Source: Pseudomonadota bacterium (GTDB taxonomy: Bacteria > Pseudomonadota > Gammaproteobacteria > Legionellales > Legionellaceae). Taken from it: DNA of 64,000 nucleotides. Location: positions 1-64,000 of the forward strand of contig JAGVJN010000047.1 in assembly GCA_020051095.1 (NCBI GenBank), written 5' to 3'. Below are positions 8,710 to 19,784 of the stretch, piece after piece. Positions within the stretch are counted from its first letter, which is position 1, and every line of letters begins with the position of its first letter. The notes under the pieces are model-generated. The model saw only the letters and a program-made list of their open reading frames with translations, searched no databases and was not told where the DNA came from. The position numbers and the translations under genes are program-made.

Positions 8710-9431
8710 GTACATTACGAGCCCATCATTTAAAAAAATCATTCAAAAGCAAAACGGTTGTTAATGATATTAGTGTCAACGTAAGCCAGGGTGAATGTGT
8801 CGGGTTGCTTGGCCCGAATGGCGCAGGCAAAACGACCTGTTTTTATATGATTGTTGGACTAATTTCTGCTGACTCTGGAAAAATCTTATTGGATGAAACC
8901 GATATCACCACGTATGCAATGCATCAGCGCGCAAAGCTTGGTATTGGCTATTTACCCCAGGAAGCATCGATATTCCGAAAAATGAAGGTTTCTGAGAATA
9001 TTCTTTCTATTTTGCAACTGCGCAAAGACTTGAATTCAAAACAACAAATTGAAGCGATGAATTCACTAATGCAGGAATTTAACATTAGCCATTTGCGCGA
9101 CAACTTAGGAATGAGCTTATCCGGTGGTGAAAGGCGACGCGTTGAGATTGCCCGAGCCTTAGCCATTGAGCCTCGTTTTATATTACTCGATGAACCCTTT
9201 GCGGGCGTTGACCCCATCTCTGTCATCGACATCAAAAAAATGATTACCCATTTGTGCAAAAAAAATATTGGCGTACTCATCACTGACCATAATGTACGTG
9301 AAACGCTTGATATTTGCAGTCGGGGGTATATCGTCAATCAAGGTACAATTCTTTGCGAAGGGGATACAAACGCTATTTTGTCGAATGAACAAGTCCGTTC
9401 CGTGTATCTCGGCGAGGAGTTCTCACTTTAA
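8706..9431 (+). CDS. lptB: LPS export ABC transporter ATP-binding protein LptB
   Basis: The product is 241 residues. Walker A GPNGAGKT is at 36-43, the ABC signature LSGGE about 139-143, Walker [13 protein letters not shown] about 159-170, and the switch histidine in ITDHNVRE. These features and length match LptB, the cytoplasmic ATPase that powers LPS extraction by LptFG. Its TAA shares one base with the trpG ATG, so the kds/lpt operon runs directly into the trp genes. Confidence 0.96.
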   Translation: MSTLRAHHLKKSFKSKTVVNDISVNVSQGECVGLLGPNGAGKTTCFYMIVGLISADSGKILLDETDITTYAMHQRAKLGIGYLPQEASIFRKMKVSENILSILQLRKDLNSKQQIEAMNSLMQEFNISHLRDNLGMSLSGGERRRVEIARALAIEPRFILLDEPFAGVDPISVIDIKKMITHLCKKNIGVLITDHNVRETLDICSRGYIVNQGTILCEGDTNAILSNEQVRSVYLGEEFSL

Positions 9432-10015
9432 TGATTGTTGTCATTGATAATTATGACTCGTTTACCTACAACTTAATCCATTATCTTGAAATACTCGATC
9501 AATCCATCGTCACCTTTCAACATGATGAAGTCACATTAACTGACATTGAATCCCTAAACCCCAAAGCCATTCTCTTATCACCCGGACCCAATACGCCGGA
9601 TGAAGCGGGGATATCATTAGCTTGTATTCATCATTTTTATCAAAGAAAACCCATTATTGGCGTTTGTTTGGGTTTGCAATGCCTTGTCCAAGCATTTGGC
9701 GGTAGGATTAAACCCGCTAATGCCATCTATCATGGTAAAACAAGCACAATTGAGCATGATGGTACGGGAATATTCCGTCACCTACCCAAGCAGTTTAGGG
9801 TTGCACGCTATCACTCCCTTGCGGCCGATGAAAACCATCTTCCGGATTGTTTTAAGATACAAGCTAGAAGCATTGAGGATAATTGCATCATGGCTATCAC
9901 GCATCGCACATTACCTTTATTTGGGCTACAATTTCATCCAGAAGCCATATTAACGGAATATGGTTTTGAATTATTGGAGCAATTTATACATGATATCAAT
10001 GAAATCACTGTTTGA
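9431..10015 (+). CDS. trpG: anthranilate synthase glutaminase component (TrpG/PabA)
   Basis: The product is 194 residues, a class-I glutamine amidotransferase. Nucleophile Cys79 lies in GVCLGLQC, and His/Glu complete the triad in LQFHPEA. It supplies ammonia from glutamine to the chorismate-using subunit. The same protein family can serve tryptophan (TrpG) or folate (PabA) synthesis. Overlap with trpD favours TrpG, but dual use is possible. No trpE is present in the window. Confidence 0.93.
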   Translation: MIVVIDNYDSFTYNLIHYLEILDQSIVTFQHDEVTLTDIESLNPKAILLSPGPNTPDEAGISLACIHHFYQRKPIIGVCLGLQCLVQAFGGRIKPANAIYHGKTSTIEHDGTGIFRHLPKQFRVARYHSLAADENHLPDCFKIQARSIEDNCIMAITHRTLPLFGLQFHPEAILTEYGFELLEQFIHDINEITV

Positions 10016-11009
10016 AACGTTGATCAATCACCAAGATTTATCCGAAGCCGACATGAAAGACGTGATGGTTTCGATGATGCAAGGTCAACTCGATGATTGC
10101 CAAATAGCAGCCTTTTTAGCACTCATGCGTAGCAAAGGGCATGCCGTCACAGAATTAAAGATAGCTGCGGATATTATGCGCCAATACAGTGTTTTCCTAA
10201 AGTTAAATGCGCCTTCGGTTGATATCGTGGGAACCGGGGGTGATGGCCACAATACATTTAATGTATCCACCGTTGCATGTTTTGTTATTGCTGCAGCGGG
10301 TGTACCGGTTGCCAAACATGGAAATTTATCCGTCTCTAGTAACAGTGGCAGCGCCAATTTCTTAAATGAAGTGGGTATCGATTTGAATGCAAACCATCAA
10401 CTGCTGCAAACAATGCATCGAACCACAAATCTATGTTTTTTATTTGCACCCAATTTCCATCCTGCATTAAAACATGCCGCTACGGCTCGACGCTCCCTAG
10501 GCGTGCGCACGTTTTTTAATTTGTTGGGGCCATTATTAAACCCTGCCCACGTTGAAAGGCAGGTCGTTGGGGTATTTGATAGCAAATGGCACAACCCTTT
10601 AAGCGATGTCTTAATTCATCTTGGCAGCCAGCGTCACTGTATCGTTACCGCTGACGATGGCATGGATGAAATCAGCATTGCTTCACCAACGACCATTCTT
10701 GAATATCATCAACAGAAACGAAAAACATGGGTACTGGATCCAACGCATTATGGTCTAAATCATGCCTCCTTGAAATCGATTCAAGTCAGCTCTGTCCGGG
10801 AAAGTGTTGATTTAGGCTTGTCCGTGTTAAATAATCAACGTTGCGCAGCAAAAGACATTGTTATCTTAAATGCTGCATTAGCTATTTATGTGGCTGACGA
10901 TTCCACAACATACGATGAAGCGTTACAACGAGCAGAGGATGCAATTGCATCAGGTAAAGCAAAGCACTGTTTTGAAACGTTAATCCAGTTATCAGGAAAT
11001 ACACCATGA
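9990..11009 (+). CDS. trpD: anthranilate phosphoribosyltransferase
   Basis: The start is placed at ATG 9990, which has GGAG 10 bases upstream. A longer frame from 9960 is unlikely because it adds residues from inside trpG. This gives 339 residues. The glycine-rich VGTGGDGHNTFNVST motif binds PRPP and is diagnostic. The enzyme joins PRPP and anthranilate in tryptophan synthesis. It overlaps trpG by 26 bases and trpC by four (ATGA), indicating a coupled trpGDC unit. Confidence 0.95.
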   Translation: MISMKSLFETLINHQDLSEADMKDVMVSMMQGQLDDCQIAAFLALMRSKGHAVTELKIAADIMRQYSVFLKLNAPSVDIVGTGGDGHNTFNVSTVACFVIAAAGVPVAKHGNLSVSSNSGSANFLNEVGIDLNANHQLLQTMHRTTNLCFLFAPNFHPALKHAATARRSLGVRTFFNLLGPLLNPAHVERQVVGVFDSKWHNPLSDVLIHLGSQRHCIVTADDGMDEISIASPTTILEYHQQKRKTWVLDPTHYGLNHASLKSIQVSSVRESVDLGLSVLNNQRCAAKDIVILNAALAIYVADDSTTYDEALQRAEDAIASGKAKHCFETLIQLSGNTP

Positions 11010-11785
11010 TTACCAATAATATGCTCACTACCATTGCTGAAAAAAAAGTTGAAGAGATAAAACATGCCAAATCCGTGCTATCCATTGACCAATTGAAAGA
11101 GCAATCCTATGGCAAAACCCGTGATTTCATCTCACCACTGAGACAACACAGACCCGCTATCATCGCAGAAATAAAGAAAGGATCGCCGAGTAAAGGCATT
11201 ATTCGTGCTGATTTTGATGTCGCTGCAATTGCCAAGGATTATCAAAATCATGGTGCTGCTTGCCTATCCGTGCTAACGGATGAAACGTTTTTTTATGGGC
11301 ATCCCACCAATATAAACATTGCGAAAGCTAATAGCAGCCTACCCGTTTTGCGTAAAGATTTTATCATTGATCCTTATCAAGTTTATGAAAGCAAGTATTT
11401 AGGCGCTGATTGCATTTTATTAATTGTTGCCATGTTATCGGATAAACAACTCCTCGAATTGTGTGAGCTTGCCCAGTCTTTGTCCATGGCTGTGTTAGTA
11501 GAAAGCCATGATGAATCCGAATTAAAACGCGCTTTAACATTACCCACCCCACTCATGGGTATTAATAATCGTAATTTAAATACGTTTAACACCGACATCC
11601 ATACCAGTATTCGACTAAGAAAATTAATCCCCGAGGATCGAATCATCATTAGTGAAAGCGGTATCCACACAAGAGATGATATTGAAAAATTAAATCATGA
11701 AGGCATTCATTGTTTCTTAATTGGTGAGTCGCTGATGCGTCAAACTGAACCTGGGACGTATTTGCACGAACTTACAAGGCGATGA
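11006..11785 (+). CDS. trpC: indole-3-glycerol phosphate synthase
   Basis: The product is 259 residues and forms a TIM barrel with the family signature IIAEIKKGSPSKG near 48-60, KDFI near 114-117, and LMGINNRNL and ISESGI motifs. It closes the indole ring from CdRP. It is the last gene of the kdsD-trpC run. trpF and trpBA are not adjacent. The fused TrpC-TrpF form of enterics is absent because the length covers TrpC only. Confidence 0.95.
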   Translation: MITNNMLTTIAEKKVEEIKHAKSVLSIDQLKEQSYGKTRDFISPLRQHRPAIIAEIKKGSPSKGIIRADFDVAAIAKDYQNHGAACLSVLTDETFFYGHPTNINIAKANSSLPVLRKDFIIDPYQVYESKYLGADCILLIVAMLSDKQLLELCELAQSLSMAVLVESHDESELKRALTLPTPLMGINNRNLNTFNTDIHTSIRLRKLIPEDRIIISESGIHTRDDIEKLNHEGIHCFLIGESLMRQTEPGTYLHELTRR

Positions 11786-11841
11786 TTAGAAATATATTCA
11801 ATTGTTGAGAGATGCCTGATATTCAGTCGTTGCGAGCCTTT

Positions 11842-12132
11842 TTAATGATCATTGCTGATGGGAATTGAACGAAGATTCTTTACTTCTTTCTCAGCGATGG
11901 ATAATTTGGATTTCAAATCCCGAATTTCACGATTCTGCCGCCATTGTCTGCAAAGCGTAAACAAAAACCCGACCAAAAAACCAATGGCTAACATTACGAT
12001 CACCAGAATAGAAATCGGCATTGAGATTTGTTTAATATAAAGATTTAATTGCACTGATTGCGCATTTAATGCAGCAAAGCTTATACCTAGCACAATTATA
12101 ATGACGTAGAAGATTATAGACAGGATTCGCAT
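11842..12132 (-). CDS. lapA: LapA-like (YciS) membrane protein
   Basis: This 96-residue protein has two transmembrane helices (about 5-24 and 40-62) and a cytoplasmic coiled-coil tail rich in K/E (IRDLKSKLSIAEKEVKNL). This is the DUF1049/LapA architecture. In E. coli LapA works with LapB to control LpxC turnover. Its position downstream of rpsA is conserved in many gammaproteobacteria. Here no lapB follows: the next gene is the convergent trpC. No ihfB lies between rpsA and lapA. Confidence 0.8.
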   Translation of the reverse strand: MRILSIIFYVIIIVLGISFAALNAQSVQLNLYIKQISMPISILVIVMLAIGFLVGFLFTLCRQWRQNREIRDLKSKLSIAEKEVKNLRSIPISNDH

Positions 12133-12205
12133 CAGTCTTACTCCATGTTAGAAACTTGCAGTCGACAATAATGGTATGTTGAGACGCCAAATACCATTAT
12201 TACAA

Positions 12206-12236
12206 TAAATAAGTGCCAAAAAATGGCACTTATTTA
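12206..12236 (-). terminator. rho-independent-like terminator after rpsA
   Basis: A perfect 13-bp stem (12206-12218 with 12224-12236) has a 5-base loop, 11 bases past the rpsA stop on the minus strand. The 3' side ends ATTTATTG, so the T-run is weak. It would separate rpsA from lapA. Confidence 0.65.
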
Positions 12237-12246
12237 CTAATTGCGA

Positions 12247-13950
12247 TTAATCAGCATCCTTGTCAGCCATTTGCTCTTTGAGCAAATCGCCGAGTGTTGC
12301 TGAGGCAACTTCGCTATTTTGACGGGTATATTTCTTGATAGCATCTGCTTGCTCTTGAGCATCTTTCGCTTTGATGGATAAAGAAATATTGCGATTTTTC
12401 TTGTCGATATTGACGATTTTCGCTTCCACTTCATCGCCTTCTTTTAAGACTTTAGTCACATCATCGACTTTATCTTCACTGACTTCACTAGCACGAATTG
12501 TTCCTGTAATTTCATCTGCAAGTTCAACCGTGGCTAATTTCTCATCCACAGCGATAACTTTACCAGTGACTACTGCCCCTTTACCATGGTTAGAAACATA
12601 GGTTGAGAAAGCATCTTCTTCTAACTGTTTAATACCCAGAGAAATGCGCTCTCTTTCAGCATCAATACCAAGAATAACTGCTTCAACTTCTTGACCTTTT
12701 TTGTAATGTTTAACCGCTTCTTCACCAGTCTCATTCCAAGATATATCAGAGAGGTGAACTAAACCATCGATTTCACCGATAAGACCAATGAAAATTCCAA
12801 AGTCGGTAATAGAGCGGATTTTACCTGAAACTTTTTCACCTTTGCTGTGTTTTTCAGAAAAATCTTGCCAAGGATTACCAATGCATTGTTTCATACCTAG
12901 AGAAATTCGACGACGTTCCTCATCGATTTCAAGTACCATGACTTGAACCATATCCCCTAATGACACTACTTTACTTGGGTGAATGTTTTTGTTTGTCCAG
13001 TCCATTTCAGACATATGAACAAGACCTTCCACCCCTTCTTCAATTTCAACAAAGCAACCATAATCCGTGATATTTGTTACTTTACCTTCAATTTTCTTAG
13101 TGATGGGGTAACGCTCAACCAAATCAACCCATGGGTCATTGCCAAGTTGTTTCATACCGAGTGAAACGCGGTTACGATCTTTATCAAAGCTTAATACTTT
13201 AACTCTGACATCTTGTCCGACTGTGAGTAGTTCACTTGGATGTTTAACACGTTTCCATGAAATGTCTGTAATGTGTAATAGACCATCTATGCCGCCTAAA
13301 TCAATAAAGGCACCATAGTCGGTTAAATTCTTAACGATACCATGCAGCTCTTGACCATCATGAAGCGACTCAAGTAATGCTTGTCTATCAGCACTATTTT
13401 CTTCTTCAACAACAGCACGACGAGAAACAACGATGTTATTTCTTTTCGCGTCCATTTTAATTACTTTGAACTCTAATTCTTTACCTTCAAGATAGGAGGG
13501 ATCACGAACAGGTCTGACATCGACTAAAGAGCCTGGTAAAAATGCGCGGATATTACCTATTTCAACGGTAAATCCACCCTTCACTTTGCCAGTTATGATT
13601 CCAGTAACTGTTTCACTGCTCTCATACGACTTCGATAAATTACGCCAGGCTTCCATCCGCTTAGCACGTTCACGAGAAAGTAATGTTTCTCCATGACCAT
13701 CTTCAACGGAATCAAGGGCGACTTCTACGACGTCCCCAAGGCTAACTTCGAGTTCACCCGATTTGTTGTCGATAAATTCCTCAACAGGGACTATGCCTTC
13801 GGATTTAAGACCAGCATTTAAGGTAACGAAGTCATCATCAATTTTGATTACTTTTGCATCGATGATTGCGCCAGGATAGAACTGAGTATTGGCAATACTC
13901 TGTTCAAATAACTCTTTAAAACTTTCAGACATGTTGATTAACTCATTCAT
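12247..13950 (-). CDS. rpsA: 30S ribosomal protein S1
   Basis: The product is 567 residues, close to the usual 557, with six S1 (OB-fold) repeats. Repeats 3-6 show the standard G-x-V-x-x-I-T-DYG-x-F and GLVH-S-E/D-W patterns. S1 binds mRNA and helps load it on the ribosome. As in E. coli, cmk is immediately upstream (75 bases). No strong Shine-Dalgarno precedes the ATG; instead an A-rich stretch and a small hairpin lie there, consistent with the autoregulated leader known for rpsA elsewhere. Confidence 0.97.
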   Translation of the reverse strand: MNELINMSESFKELFEQSIANTQFYPGAIIDAKVIKIDDDFVTLNAGLKSEGIVPVEEFIDNKSGELEVSLGDVVEVALDSVEDGHGETLLSRERAKRMEAWRNLSKSYESSETVTGIITGKVKGGFTVEIGNIRAFLPGSLVDVRPVRDPSYLEGKELEFKVIKMDAKRNNIVVSRRAVVEEENSADRQALLESLHDGQELHGIVKNLTDYGAFIDLGGIDGLLHITDISWKRVKHPSELLTVGQDVRVKVLSFDKDRNRVSLGMKQLGNDPWVDLVERYPITKKIEGKVTNITDYGCFVEIEEGVEGLVHMSEMDWTNKNIHPSKVVSLGDMVQVMVLEIDEERRRISLGMKQCIGNPWQDFSEKHSKGEKVSGKIRSITDFGIFIGLIGEIDGLVHLSDISWNETGEEAVKHYKKGQEVEAVILGIDAERERISLGIKQLEEDAFSTYVSNHGKGAVVTGKVIAVDEKLATVELADEITGTIRASEVSEDKVDDVTKVLKEGDEVEAKIVNIDKKNRNISLSIKAKDAQEQADAIKKYTRQNSEVASATLGDLLKEQMADKDAD

Positions 13951-13961
13951 AAAAAAAATGA

Positions 13962-13980
13962 CCGTTTCACGACGAAACAG
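13962..13980 (-). promoter_or_regulatory. small hairpin in the rpsA leader
   Basis: CCGTTTC and GAAACAG flank ACGAC (6 of 7 pairs) about 12 bases before the rpsA start. The leader lacks an obvious Shine-Dalgarno. E. coli rpsA is autoregulated through leader hairpins, so an analogous role is possible here; this is inference. Confidence 0.3.
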
Positions 13981-14024
13981 CCCCCCTATCAGGCTACTTA
14001 ACCAAAATGGTTTAGTAGACTAAT

Positions 14025-14717
14025 TTAACGATTATCTAATTGCTTCTCAACTAATTGTAATACAATTGAGAGCACTTGTACAATTGTTAAACTTGTTGTG
14101 TCAATTATGACAGAATTTTCCGCTGGCTTAAGTGGCGCAACGGAACGTTCTCTGTCTCGCTTATCTCTTTCTTTTATTTCTTTAATTACCTGCGCGAGGC
14201 TAGCATTTTTTTCACTACTTTGCAACTGTAAATAGCGCCTTTTTGCTCTTTCGTCCGCAGATGCATCCATGTAGATCTTTAAAAAAGCATCGGGAAATAC
14301 CACGGTGCCCATATCTCGACCATCAGTAACGAGGCCCGGTGGCGTTGCAAAATCTCGTTGCCTTTGTAATAAAGCGCTACGAACTTCAGGAATTGCTGCA
14401 AGTTCCGAGGCCTTTTGGCTACAAGTGGGTGTACGAATAGCGGATGTAACATCGGTTTGTTCATAAAATACCTGTTGCTCACCTGCCTCATTGATGACAA
14501 ATCGGAGAGGTAGTTTTTTTGCTAACGAGACCAATTGGGAAAGATCGGTGCTATCAATATGATTCTGTAATGTGCCATATGCGAAAACACGATATATCGC
14601 GCCGCTATCGAGATAATGCCACCCAAGCTTTTGAGCTAAAAGCAAACTGATGGTCCCTTTTCCAGTACCACTTGGTCCATCGAGTGTTATTACAGGTACT
14701 TGTTTTGCTTCACCCAT
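14025..14717 (-). CDS. cmk: cytidylate kinase
   Basis: The start is placed at ATG 14715-14717, which has GAGG upstream. An in-frame ATG seven codons earlier lies deeper in aroA. The product is 230 residues. The P-loop GPSGTGKG is near the N-terminus, with the DGRDMGTVVFPDA motif near the middle. It phosphorylates CMP and dCMP. It overlaps the aroA stop by 8 bases and precedes rpsA, the order also found in E. coli. Confidence 0.94.
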   Translation of the reverse strand: MGEAKQVPVITLDGPSGTGKGTISLLLAQKLGWHYLDSGAIYRVFAYGTLQNHIDSTDLSQLVSLAKKLPLRFVINEAGEQQVFYEQTDVTSAIRTPTCSQKASELAAIPEVRSALLQRQRDFATPPGLVTDGRDMGTVVFPDAFLKIYMDASADERAKRRYLQLQSSEKNASLAQVIKEIKERDKRDRERSVAPLKPAENSVIIDTTSLTIVQVLSIVLQLVEKQLDNR

Positions 14718-16026
14718 CGCGATTTTCCTCTGTAACATGCATTCCCAATGAAGTAGCTATTGATTGAAACTGAGGAAACGATGTTCTCACTGATTCTGCA
14801 TGAGCAATCGTGACTTCATGTTTGCATATTGATGCTGCGACAACAAAGGCCATAGCAATACGATGGTCACCGTAACTATTAATTTCCCCACCTTGCAGCT
14901 TACCACCCTCAATATAAACCCCATCTTCAAACGCCTGACATTCAATTCCCATGCGTTGTAACCCTTCGACCATCACGGCGATGCGATCACTTTCTTTGAC
15001 TCTGAGTTCTCGAGCACCATGCAGCAACGTTTGGCCTTTCGCAGCAGCAGCCGCAACAAAGATTGCTGGGAATTCATCAATGGCTGAGGGTACCAAACTC
15101 GCTGGAATATCAACCCCTTCCAATGGGGCGTATCGTACTCGCAAATCGGCCACAGGTTCTTCACCGCAAAGCCGTTTATTGATAATTTCTAGACTTGCAC
15201 CCATTGACTGTAATATCTCGATAACCCCTGTTCGAGTTGGATTCAAACCAATGTTTTTAAGTGTGATATCGGAACCTGGAATGATGGATGCCGCGACCAT
15301 AAAGAAAGCAGCCGATGAAATATCACCTGGTACAATAATATCTGTGCCTATCAATTCATGATCCGGACTGATTGTCACGGTATGCTCTGTTTTTCGAATA
15401 GGGTAGGAAAATGCTGTTAACATCCGCTCAGTATGATCGCGTGTTAACGTCGGTTCAGAAACTGATGTTTCACCTTCAGCATATAAACCTGCCAGGAGTA
15501 TAGCTGACTTCACCTGAGCGCTAGCCACAGGCATCTTATAATGAATGCCATGCAGTTTTTGTCCGCCGCGTATTGTGACCGGTGGGCAACCATTGTTTGT
15601 GATAATTTCTGCACCCATGACTGTCAGCGGTTTACTCACTCGCTCCATAGGACGTTTAGTTAAGCTTGCATCACCTACTAATGTTGAATCGAAAGACTGA
15701 CCTGCAAGGAGTCCTGTTAATAATCGAATAGTCGTGCCCGAGTTGCCACAATCAATCGGCATTTTAGGCGCTACTAAGCCATCTTTGCCAACGCCATTGA
15801 TTATGACACGTTGACTGACGGGGCCCTCAATATTAACGCCCATGGATTGAAACGCTTTCAAGGTAGCGAGACAATCTTCTCCTTGTAAGAAGCCATTGAT
15901 GATGGTCGTACCCTTAGCAATTGCCCCAAGCATAATCGCTCTATGAGAAATTGACTTATCCCCGGGAATCACTGCGGATCCTTTTAATGCTCCGGCTTTT
16001 TGGCAAATAAACTGACTGCGGCCCAT
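14710..16026 (-). CDS. aroA: 3-phosphoshikimate 1-carboxyvinyltransferase (EPSP synthase)
   Basis: The product is 438 residues. Motifs are GDKSISHRAIMLG (about 20-32), CGNSGTT (PEP/inhibitor loop), GDASLTKRPMERV and ELRVKESDRI. It catalyses the sixth shikimate step, making EPSP. The sequence style (GDKSISHR, SLTKRPM) is closer to the class II type than to the enteric class I enzyme, although the loop residue after Ser is Gly. It abuts serC: the aroA ATG and serC stop share 16026. Confidence 0.95.
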   Translation of the reverse strand: MGRSQFICQKAGALKGSAVIPGDKSISHRAIMLGAIAKGTTIINGFLQGEDCLATLKAFQSMGVNIEGPVSQRVIINGVGKDGLVAPKMPIDCGNSGTTIRLLTGLLAGQSFDSTLVGDASLTKRPMERVSKPLTVMGAEIITNNGCPPVTIRGGQKLHGIHYKMPVASAQVKSAILLAGLYAEGETSVSEPTLTRDHTERMLTAFSYPIRKTEHTVTISPDHELIGTDIIVPGDISSAAFFMVAASIIPGSDITLKNIGLNPTRTGVIEILQSMGASLEIINKRLCGEEPVADLRVRYAPLEGVDIPASLVPSAIDEFPAIFVAAAAAKGQTLLHGARELRVKESDRIAVMVEGLQRMGIECQAFEDGVYIEGGKLQGGEINSYGDHRIAMAFVVAASICKHEVTIAHAESVRTSFPQFQSIATSLGMHVTEENRDG

Positions 16027-17114
16027 TAAGTATGTTCCTTTTCAAAATGCGTCATAAAGTTAACCAGCGCTTGCACACCTTCAATTGGCATTGCGTTATA
16101 CAAGCTGGCGCGAATGCCGCCTGCCAATCGATGACCACGAAGTGATAACAAGCCATTTTTTGCAGCTTCCTGGATAAATTTCTCTTCCAAATCGGGCTTA
16201 TTTAAGCGAAAACAAACATTCAGTACCGATCGGTCTTCAGGGTGGACTGAGCAATGATATAACGTGGAGTTATCAATCATTGAATATAAAAGCTGAGACT
16301 TCGCACTATTTTTCTCCTGCATAGCAGAGACGCCACCTTGCTCTTTAACCCAGTCAAACATGAGGGTTGCCAAATAACAATTAAACGTCGGCGGTGTTGC
16401 AGCAAGGGATCGTTCGGCTATATGTGAACGATAATCTAACAAGAAAGGGATATTTTGATGTTGAATTTGCTCTGCGAAACTATCACGGATAATGACGATG
16501 GTTAGCCCGGCATTCGCTATCAATTTTTGTGCACCAGCAAATATCATTGCGTAATTTTTGACATCGATGGGTTCACTTAATATAAAGGATGTCATATCGG
16601 CAATGATGGGAACGTTTCCAACCTCAGGTATGGATCGAATTTGGACACCATTGACTGTTTCATTCGGGGTATAAAAGAGATATTGCAGATGACTATCCAG
16701 CATATCTTTATCAACGGATGGGGCACGATCGAAAGCAGAAGGTTCAGAAGACCCAACACAAATCGTTGGCTTCAGTCTTTGGCTTTCACGCCATGCTTTG
16801 TGGGACCACAACCCAGAAACAAGATAGCCCCCATAGCCACCCTCGCTGATAAAGTTCATAGGAATCATCGAGAATTGGGTCCGAGCGGGCCCACCAATAA
16901 ACAACACATGATAATTATCAGGAATCGCCATCAGGCTACGAATGCCTTCTTCGGCCTCAGTCAATAATTCGATAAATACATCACTTCGGTGAGGCACCTC
17001 CAATATTGACATGCCGGTTGACCGCCAATTAAGTAATGCATCACGTGTCTCAATTAAGAGGGATTCGGGTAAAGTTGCAGGGCCAGCACTGAAATTATAG
17101 CCGCGTTCATTCAT
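16026..17114 (-). CDS. serC: phosphoserine aminotransferase
   Basis: The start is set at ATG 17112-17114 ([13 protein letters not shown]), matching family N-termini; a much longer frame to 17261 runs back into gyrA and is rejected. An ATG two codons earlier is also possible. The product is 362 residues. Signatures are [18 protein letters not shown] and the PLP lysine in FAGAQK. It makes 3-phosphoserine and 4-phosphohydroxythreonine, so it serves serine and vitamin B6 synthesis. pdxB, from the same B6 branch, lies at 33.1 kb. It overlaps gyrA by 8 bases. Confidence 0.94.
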   Translation of the reverse strand: MNERGYNFSAGPATLPESLLIETRDALLNWRSTGMSILEVPHRSDVFIELLTEAEEGIRSLMAIPDNYHVLFIGGPARTQFSMIPMNFISEGGYGGYLVSGLWSHKAWRESQRLKPTICVGSSEPSAFDRAPSVDKDMLDSHLQYLFYTPNETVNGVQIRSIPEVGNVPIIADMTSFILSEPIDVKNYAMIFAGAQKLIANAGLTIVIIRDSFAEQIQHQNIPFLLDYRSHIAERSLAATPPTFNCYLATLMFDWVKEQGGVSAMQEKNSAKSQLLYSMIDNSTLYHCSVHPEDRSVLNVCFRLNKPDLEEKFIQEAAKNGLLSLRGHRLAGGIRASLYNAMPIEGVQALVNFMTHFEKEHT

Positions 17115-19737
17115 TTTCATCGCTTGGCTCATCATCTTCATCGATGGATGTGTCTGATATATCTTGCTCGTCACCCTCAGTGAATTCAATGTCACTATCG
17201 TCTTCATCATCAATTTCTTCGATTCGCTGTAAGCCGACGACAACCTCATCTTCGCTGACATTAATCAACCGAACTCCCTGAGTATTACGGCCAATAATGG
17301 ATAGCTCAGATACTTTGAACCGCACTAATGTCCCCTGATCGGTGATTAACATCACTTCATCCGTATTGGAAACCATCTGGGATTTAACCACATCACCATT
17401 TCTATCATTGACCTGAATGGAGATAACACCCTGCCCCCCGCGACCAGTAATTCGATATTCTGCAATGTCGGTTCGTTTTCCATAGCCACGTTCCGTTGCA
17501 GTAAGAATGGCACCTTCTTCCGCAGCGATAACCAGCGATATGACTTTTTGCCCCGGTTGTAAGCGAATGCCGCGCACACCACGTGCGGTTCTTCCCATGC
17601 CTCTCACGTGCATTTCAGAGAATCGAATCACTTTACCTGCATTACTAAAGAGCATGACATCCTGCTTACCATCCGTCAGTTCAACACCGACGAGTTGATC
17701 ATTTTCAGAGAGATCAATGGCGATAATGCCGGAGGATCTTGGACGACTAAAGGCACTCAGCGCTACTTTTTTCACGGTACCCGATTCAGTAGCCATAAAG
17801 ACATAAGAGCCTTCATGGTATTCCCTAACAGGCAACATTGCATTGATTCGTTCACCTTCAGCAAGCGGAAGAATATTCACAATCGGCCTTCCTCTGGAAG
17901 CACGCGACGCCAGAGGCAACTCATAGGCTTTGAGCCAATATAACTTGCCATGATTGGTGAAACATAAGAGCGTATCGTGGGTATTGGCAACCACTAATTT
18001 CTCGATATAGTCTTCTTCTTTAATATTGGTTGCGGAACGGCCCTTGCCTCCCCGCTTTTGCGCCTTGTAATCCTTCAACGGTTGATATTTCACATACCCT
18101 TGGTGAGATAAAGTCACGACAACATTTTCTTCTTGGATCAAATCTTCAATGGTTAAATCTTCTTGCGACGCCATTATCTCAGTACGTCTATCATCAGCAA
18201 ACTGGGTTTTACTTTCGATGAGTTCATCTTTGATGACTGTCATTAAACGCTCAGGCGAAGCGAGAATGTCGAGTAAGTCTTTGATTAGGTCAAGCAACTC
18301 TTTGTATTCGTTGATAATTTTTTCTTGCTCTAAACCTGTTAATCGATGCAATCTTAACTCTAAGATAGCCTGAGCTTGTGCCTCGGATAATTGGTATCCA
18401 TCTTCAAGCAACCCAATGGTTGCTGGTAAATCATCCGGCCGAGACGCATCACTGCCCGTGTTGGACAACATTGACTTAACCAAACCAGGTTGCCATTTGC
18501 GTTCTAATAAACCTTGTTTTGCATCTTGTGGGGTTGGTGATTGCTTGATGAGCTCGATCATCTCATCAATATTGGCTAACGCAATACCTAATCCCTCTAA
18601 TAAATGCGCCCTGTTGCGGGCTTTCTTAAGTTCAAATAGCGTTCTACGCGTCACCACTTCACGGCGATGTTTAATAAAGTGCTCAATGACTTGCTTGAGG
18701 TTAAGGATGCGTGGTTGACCATCTACCAAGGCAACCATATTAATCCCAAATACATTTTGCATTTGGGTGTGTTTATAGAGGTTGTTAACGATAACTTCGG
18801 CTAGCTCGCCCCGCTTGAGCTCGATAACAATGCGCATGCCTTGTTTATCAGATTCATCGCGTAGACCTGAAATGCCTTCAATTTTTTTATCTCGCACCAG
18901 CTCGGCAATTTTTTCAATGAGTCTTGCCTTGTTAACTTGATAAGGAAGCTCTGTCACAATAATCGCTTGTCGATTGGTGTCAGGATCAGTTTCAACATCA
19001 CTGCGAGCACGCATGATCGCCCGTCCGCGTCCTGTCTGATAAGCTTGGATAATCCCCGCTCGCCCGTTGATTATGCCTGCCGTGGGAAAATCTGGGCCAG
19101 GAACAATTTCCATCAGTTCATTAATGGATATATCAGGTTGATTAATTAAAGCGATACAAGCATCAATCACTTCTCCGAGATTATGGGGAGGAATATTGGT
19201 TGCCATCCCCACCGCAATACCAGAAGAACCATTGACCAAAAGATTGGGTATTCGTGCAGGCAATACCGAAGGTGCAAATTCTGTTTCGTCATAGTTGGGT
19301 ACAAAATCAACGGTTTCTTTGTCTAAGTCAGCCAATAAGGCATGTGCCACTTTCGACATTCGAACTTCGGTATAACGCATGGCAGCGGCAGCATCACCAT
19401 CAATACTACCAAAGTTTCCCTGCCCATCAACAAGCATGCAGCGCATGGAAAAAGGTTGTGCCATTCTAACAATGGTGTCGTAAACGGCTGTATCGCCGTG
19501 AGGGTGATATTTACCAATCACATCCCCCACCACACGGGCAGATTTTTTATAGGGTTTATTCCAGTCATTACCCAACTCACTCATCGCAAACAGCACGCGT
19601 CGATGGACAGGTTTTAAACCATCCCTTACATCAGGTAATGCCCGTCCGACGATAACGCTCATCGCGTAATCGAGATAAGATTGTTTTAATTCATCTTCAA
19701 TATTGACTGAAATGATTTCTTTGGCAGAATTCACCAT
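17107..19737 (-). CDS. gyrA: DNA gyrase subunit A
   Basis: The start is placed at ATG 19735-19737 with AAGG upstream, giving 876 residues. The catalytic tyrosine is Tyr122 in AAMRYTEVR. The quinolone-determining region [10 protein letters not shown] has Thr at position 83 and Asp at 87 (E. coli numbering); Thr83 is a natural variant in several gammaproteobacteria. The C-terminal beta-pinwheel has GyrA-box-type QRGGKG near 540, and an acidic tail ends the protein. It heads the gyrA-serC-aroA-cmk-rpsA run. Confidence 0.97.
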   Translation of the reverse strand: MVNSAKEIISVNIEDELKQSYLDYAMSVIVGRALPDVRDGLKPVHRRVLFAMSELGNDWNKPYKKSARVVGDVIGKYHPHGDTAVYDTIVRMAQPFSMRCMLVDGQGNFGSIDGDAAAAMRYTEVRMSKVAHALLADLDKETVDFVPNYDETEFAPSVLPARIPNLLVNGSSGIAVGMATNIPPHNLGEVIDACIALINQPDISINELMEIVPGPDFPTAGIINGRAGIIQAYQTGRGRAIMRARSDVETDPDTNRQAIIVTELPYQVNKARLIEKIAELVRDKKIEGISGLRDESDKQGMRIVIELKRGELAEVIVNNLYKHTQMQNVFGINMVALVDGQPRILNLKQVIEHFIKHRREVVTRRTLFELKKARNRAHLLEGLGIALANIDEMIELIKQSPTPQDAKQGLLERKWQPGLVKSMLSNTGSDASRPDDLPATIGLLEDGYQLSEAQAQAILELRLHRLTGLEQEKIINEYKELLDLIKDLLDILASPERLMTVIKDELIESKTQFADDRRTEIMASQEDLTIEDLIQEENVVVTLSHQGYVKYQPLKDYKAQKRGGKGRSATNIKEEDYIEKLVVANTHDTLLCFTNHGKLYWLKAYELPLASRASRGRPIVNILPLAEGERINAMLPVREYHEGSYVFMATESGTVKKVALSAFSRPRSSGIIAIDLSENDQLVGVELTDGKQDVMLFSNAGKVIRFSEMHVRGMGRTARGVRGIRLQPGQKVISLVIAAEEGAILTATERGYGKRTDIAEYRITGRGGQGVISIQVNDRNGDVVKSQMVSNTDEVMLITDQGTLVRFKVSELSIIGRNTQGVRLINVSEDEVVVGLQRIEEIDDEDDSDIEFTEGDEQDISDTSIDEDDEPSDENE

Positions 19738-19784
19738 AGTTTTGCCTTGTCCTTGCACTGATATATTTAAACTAAGCTAGGATA

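Noticed and set aside
17115-17261. Extended N-terminus for serC
   Set aside because: The extra 49 residues lie inside the gyrA coding end and do not match SerC proteins.
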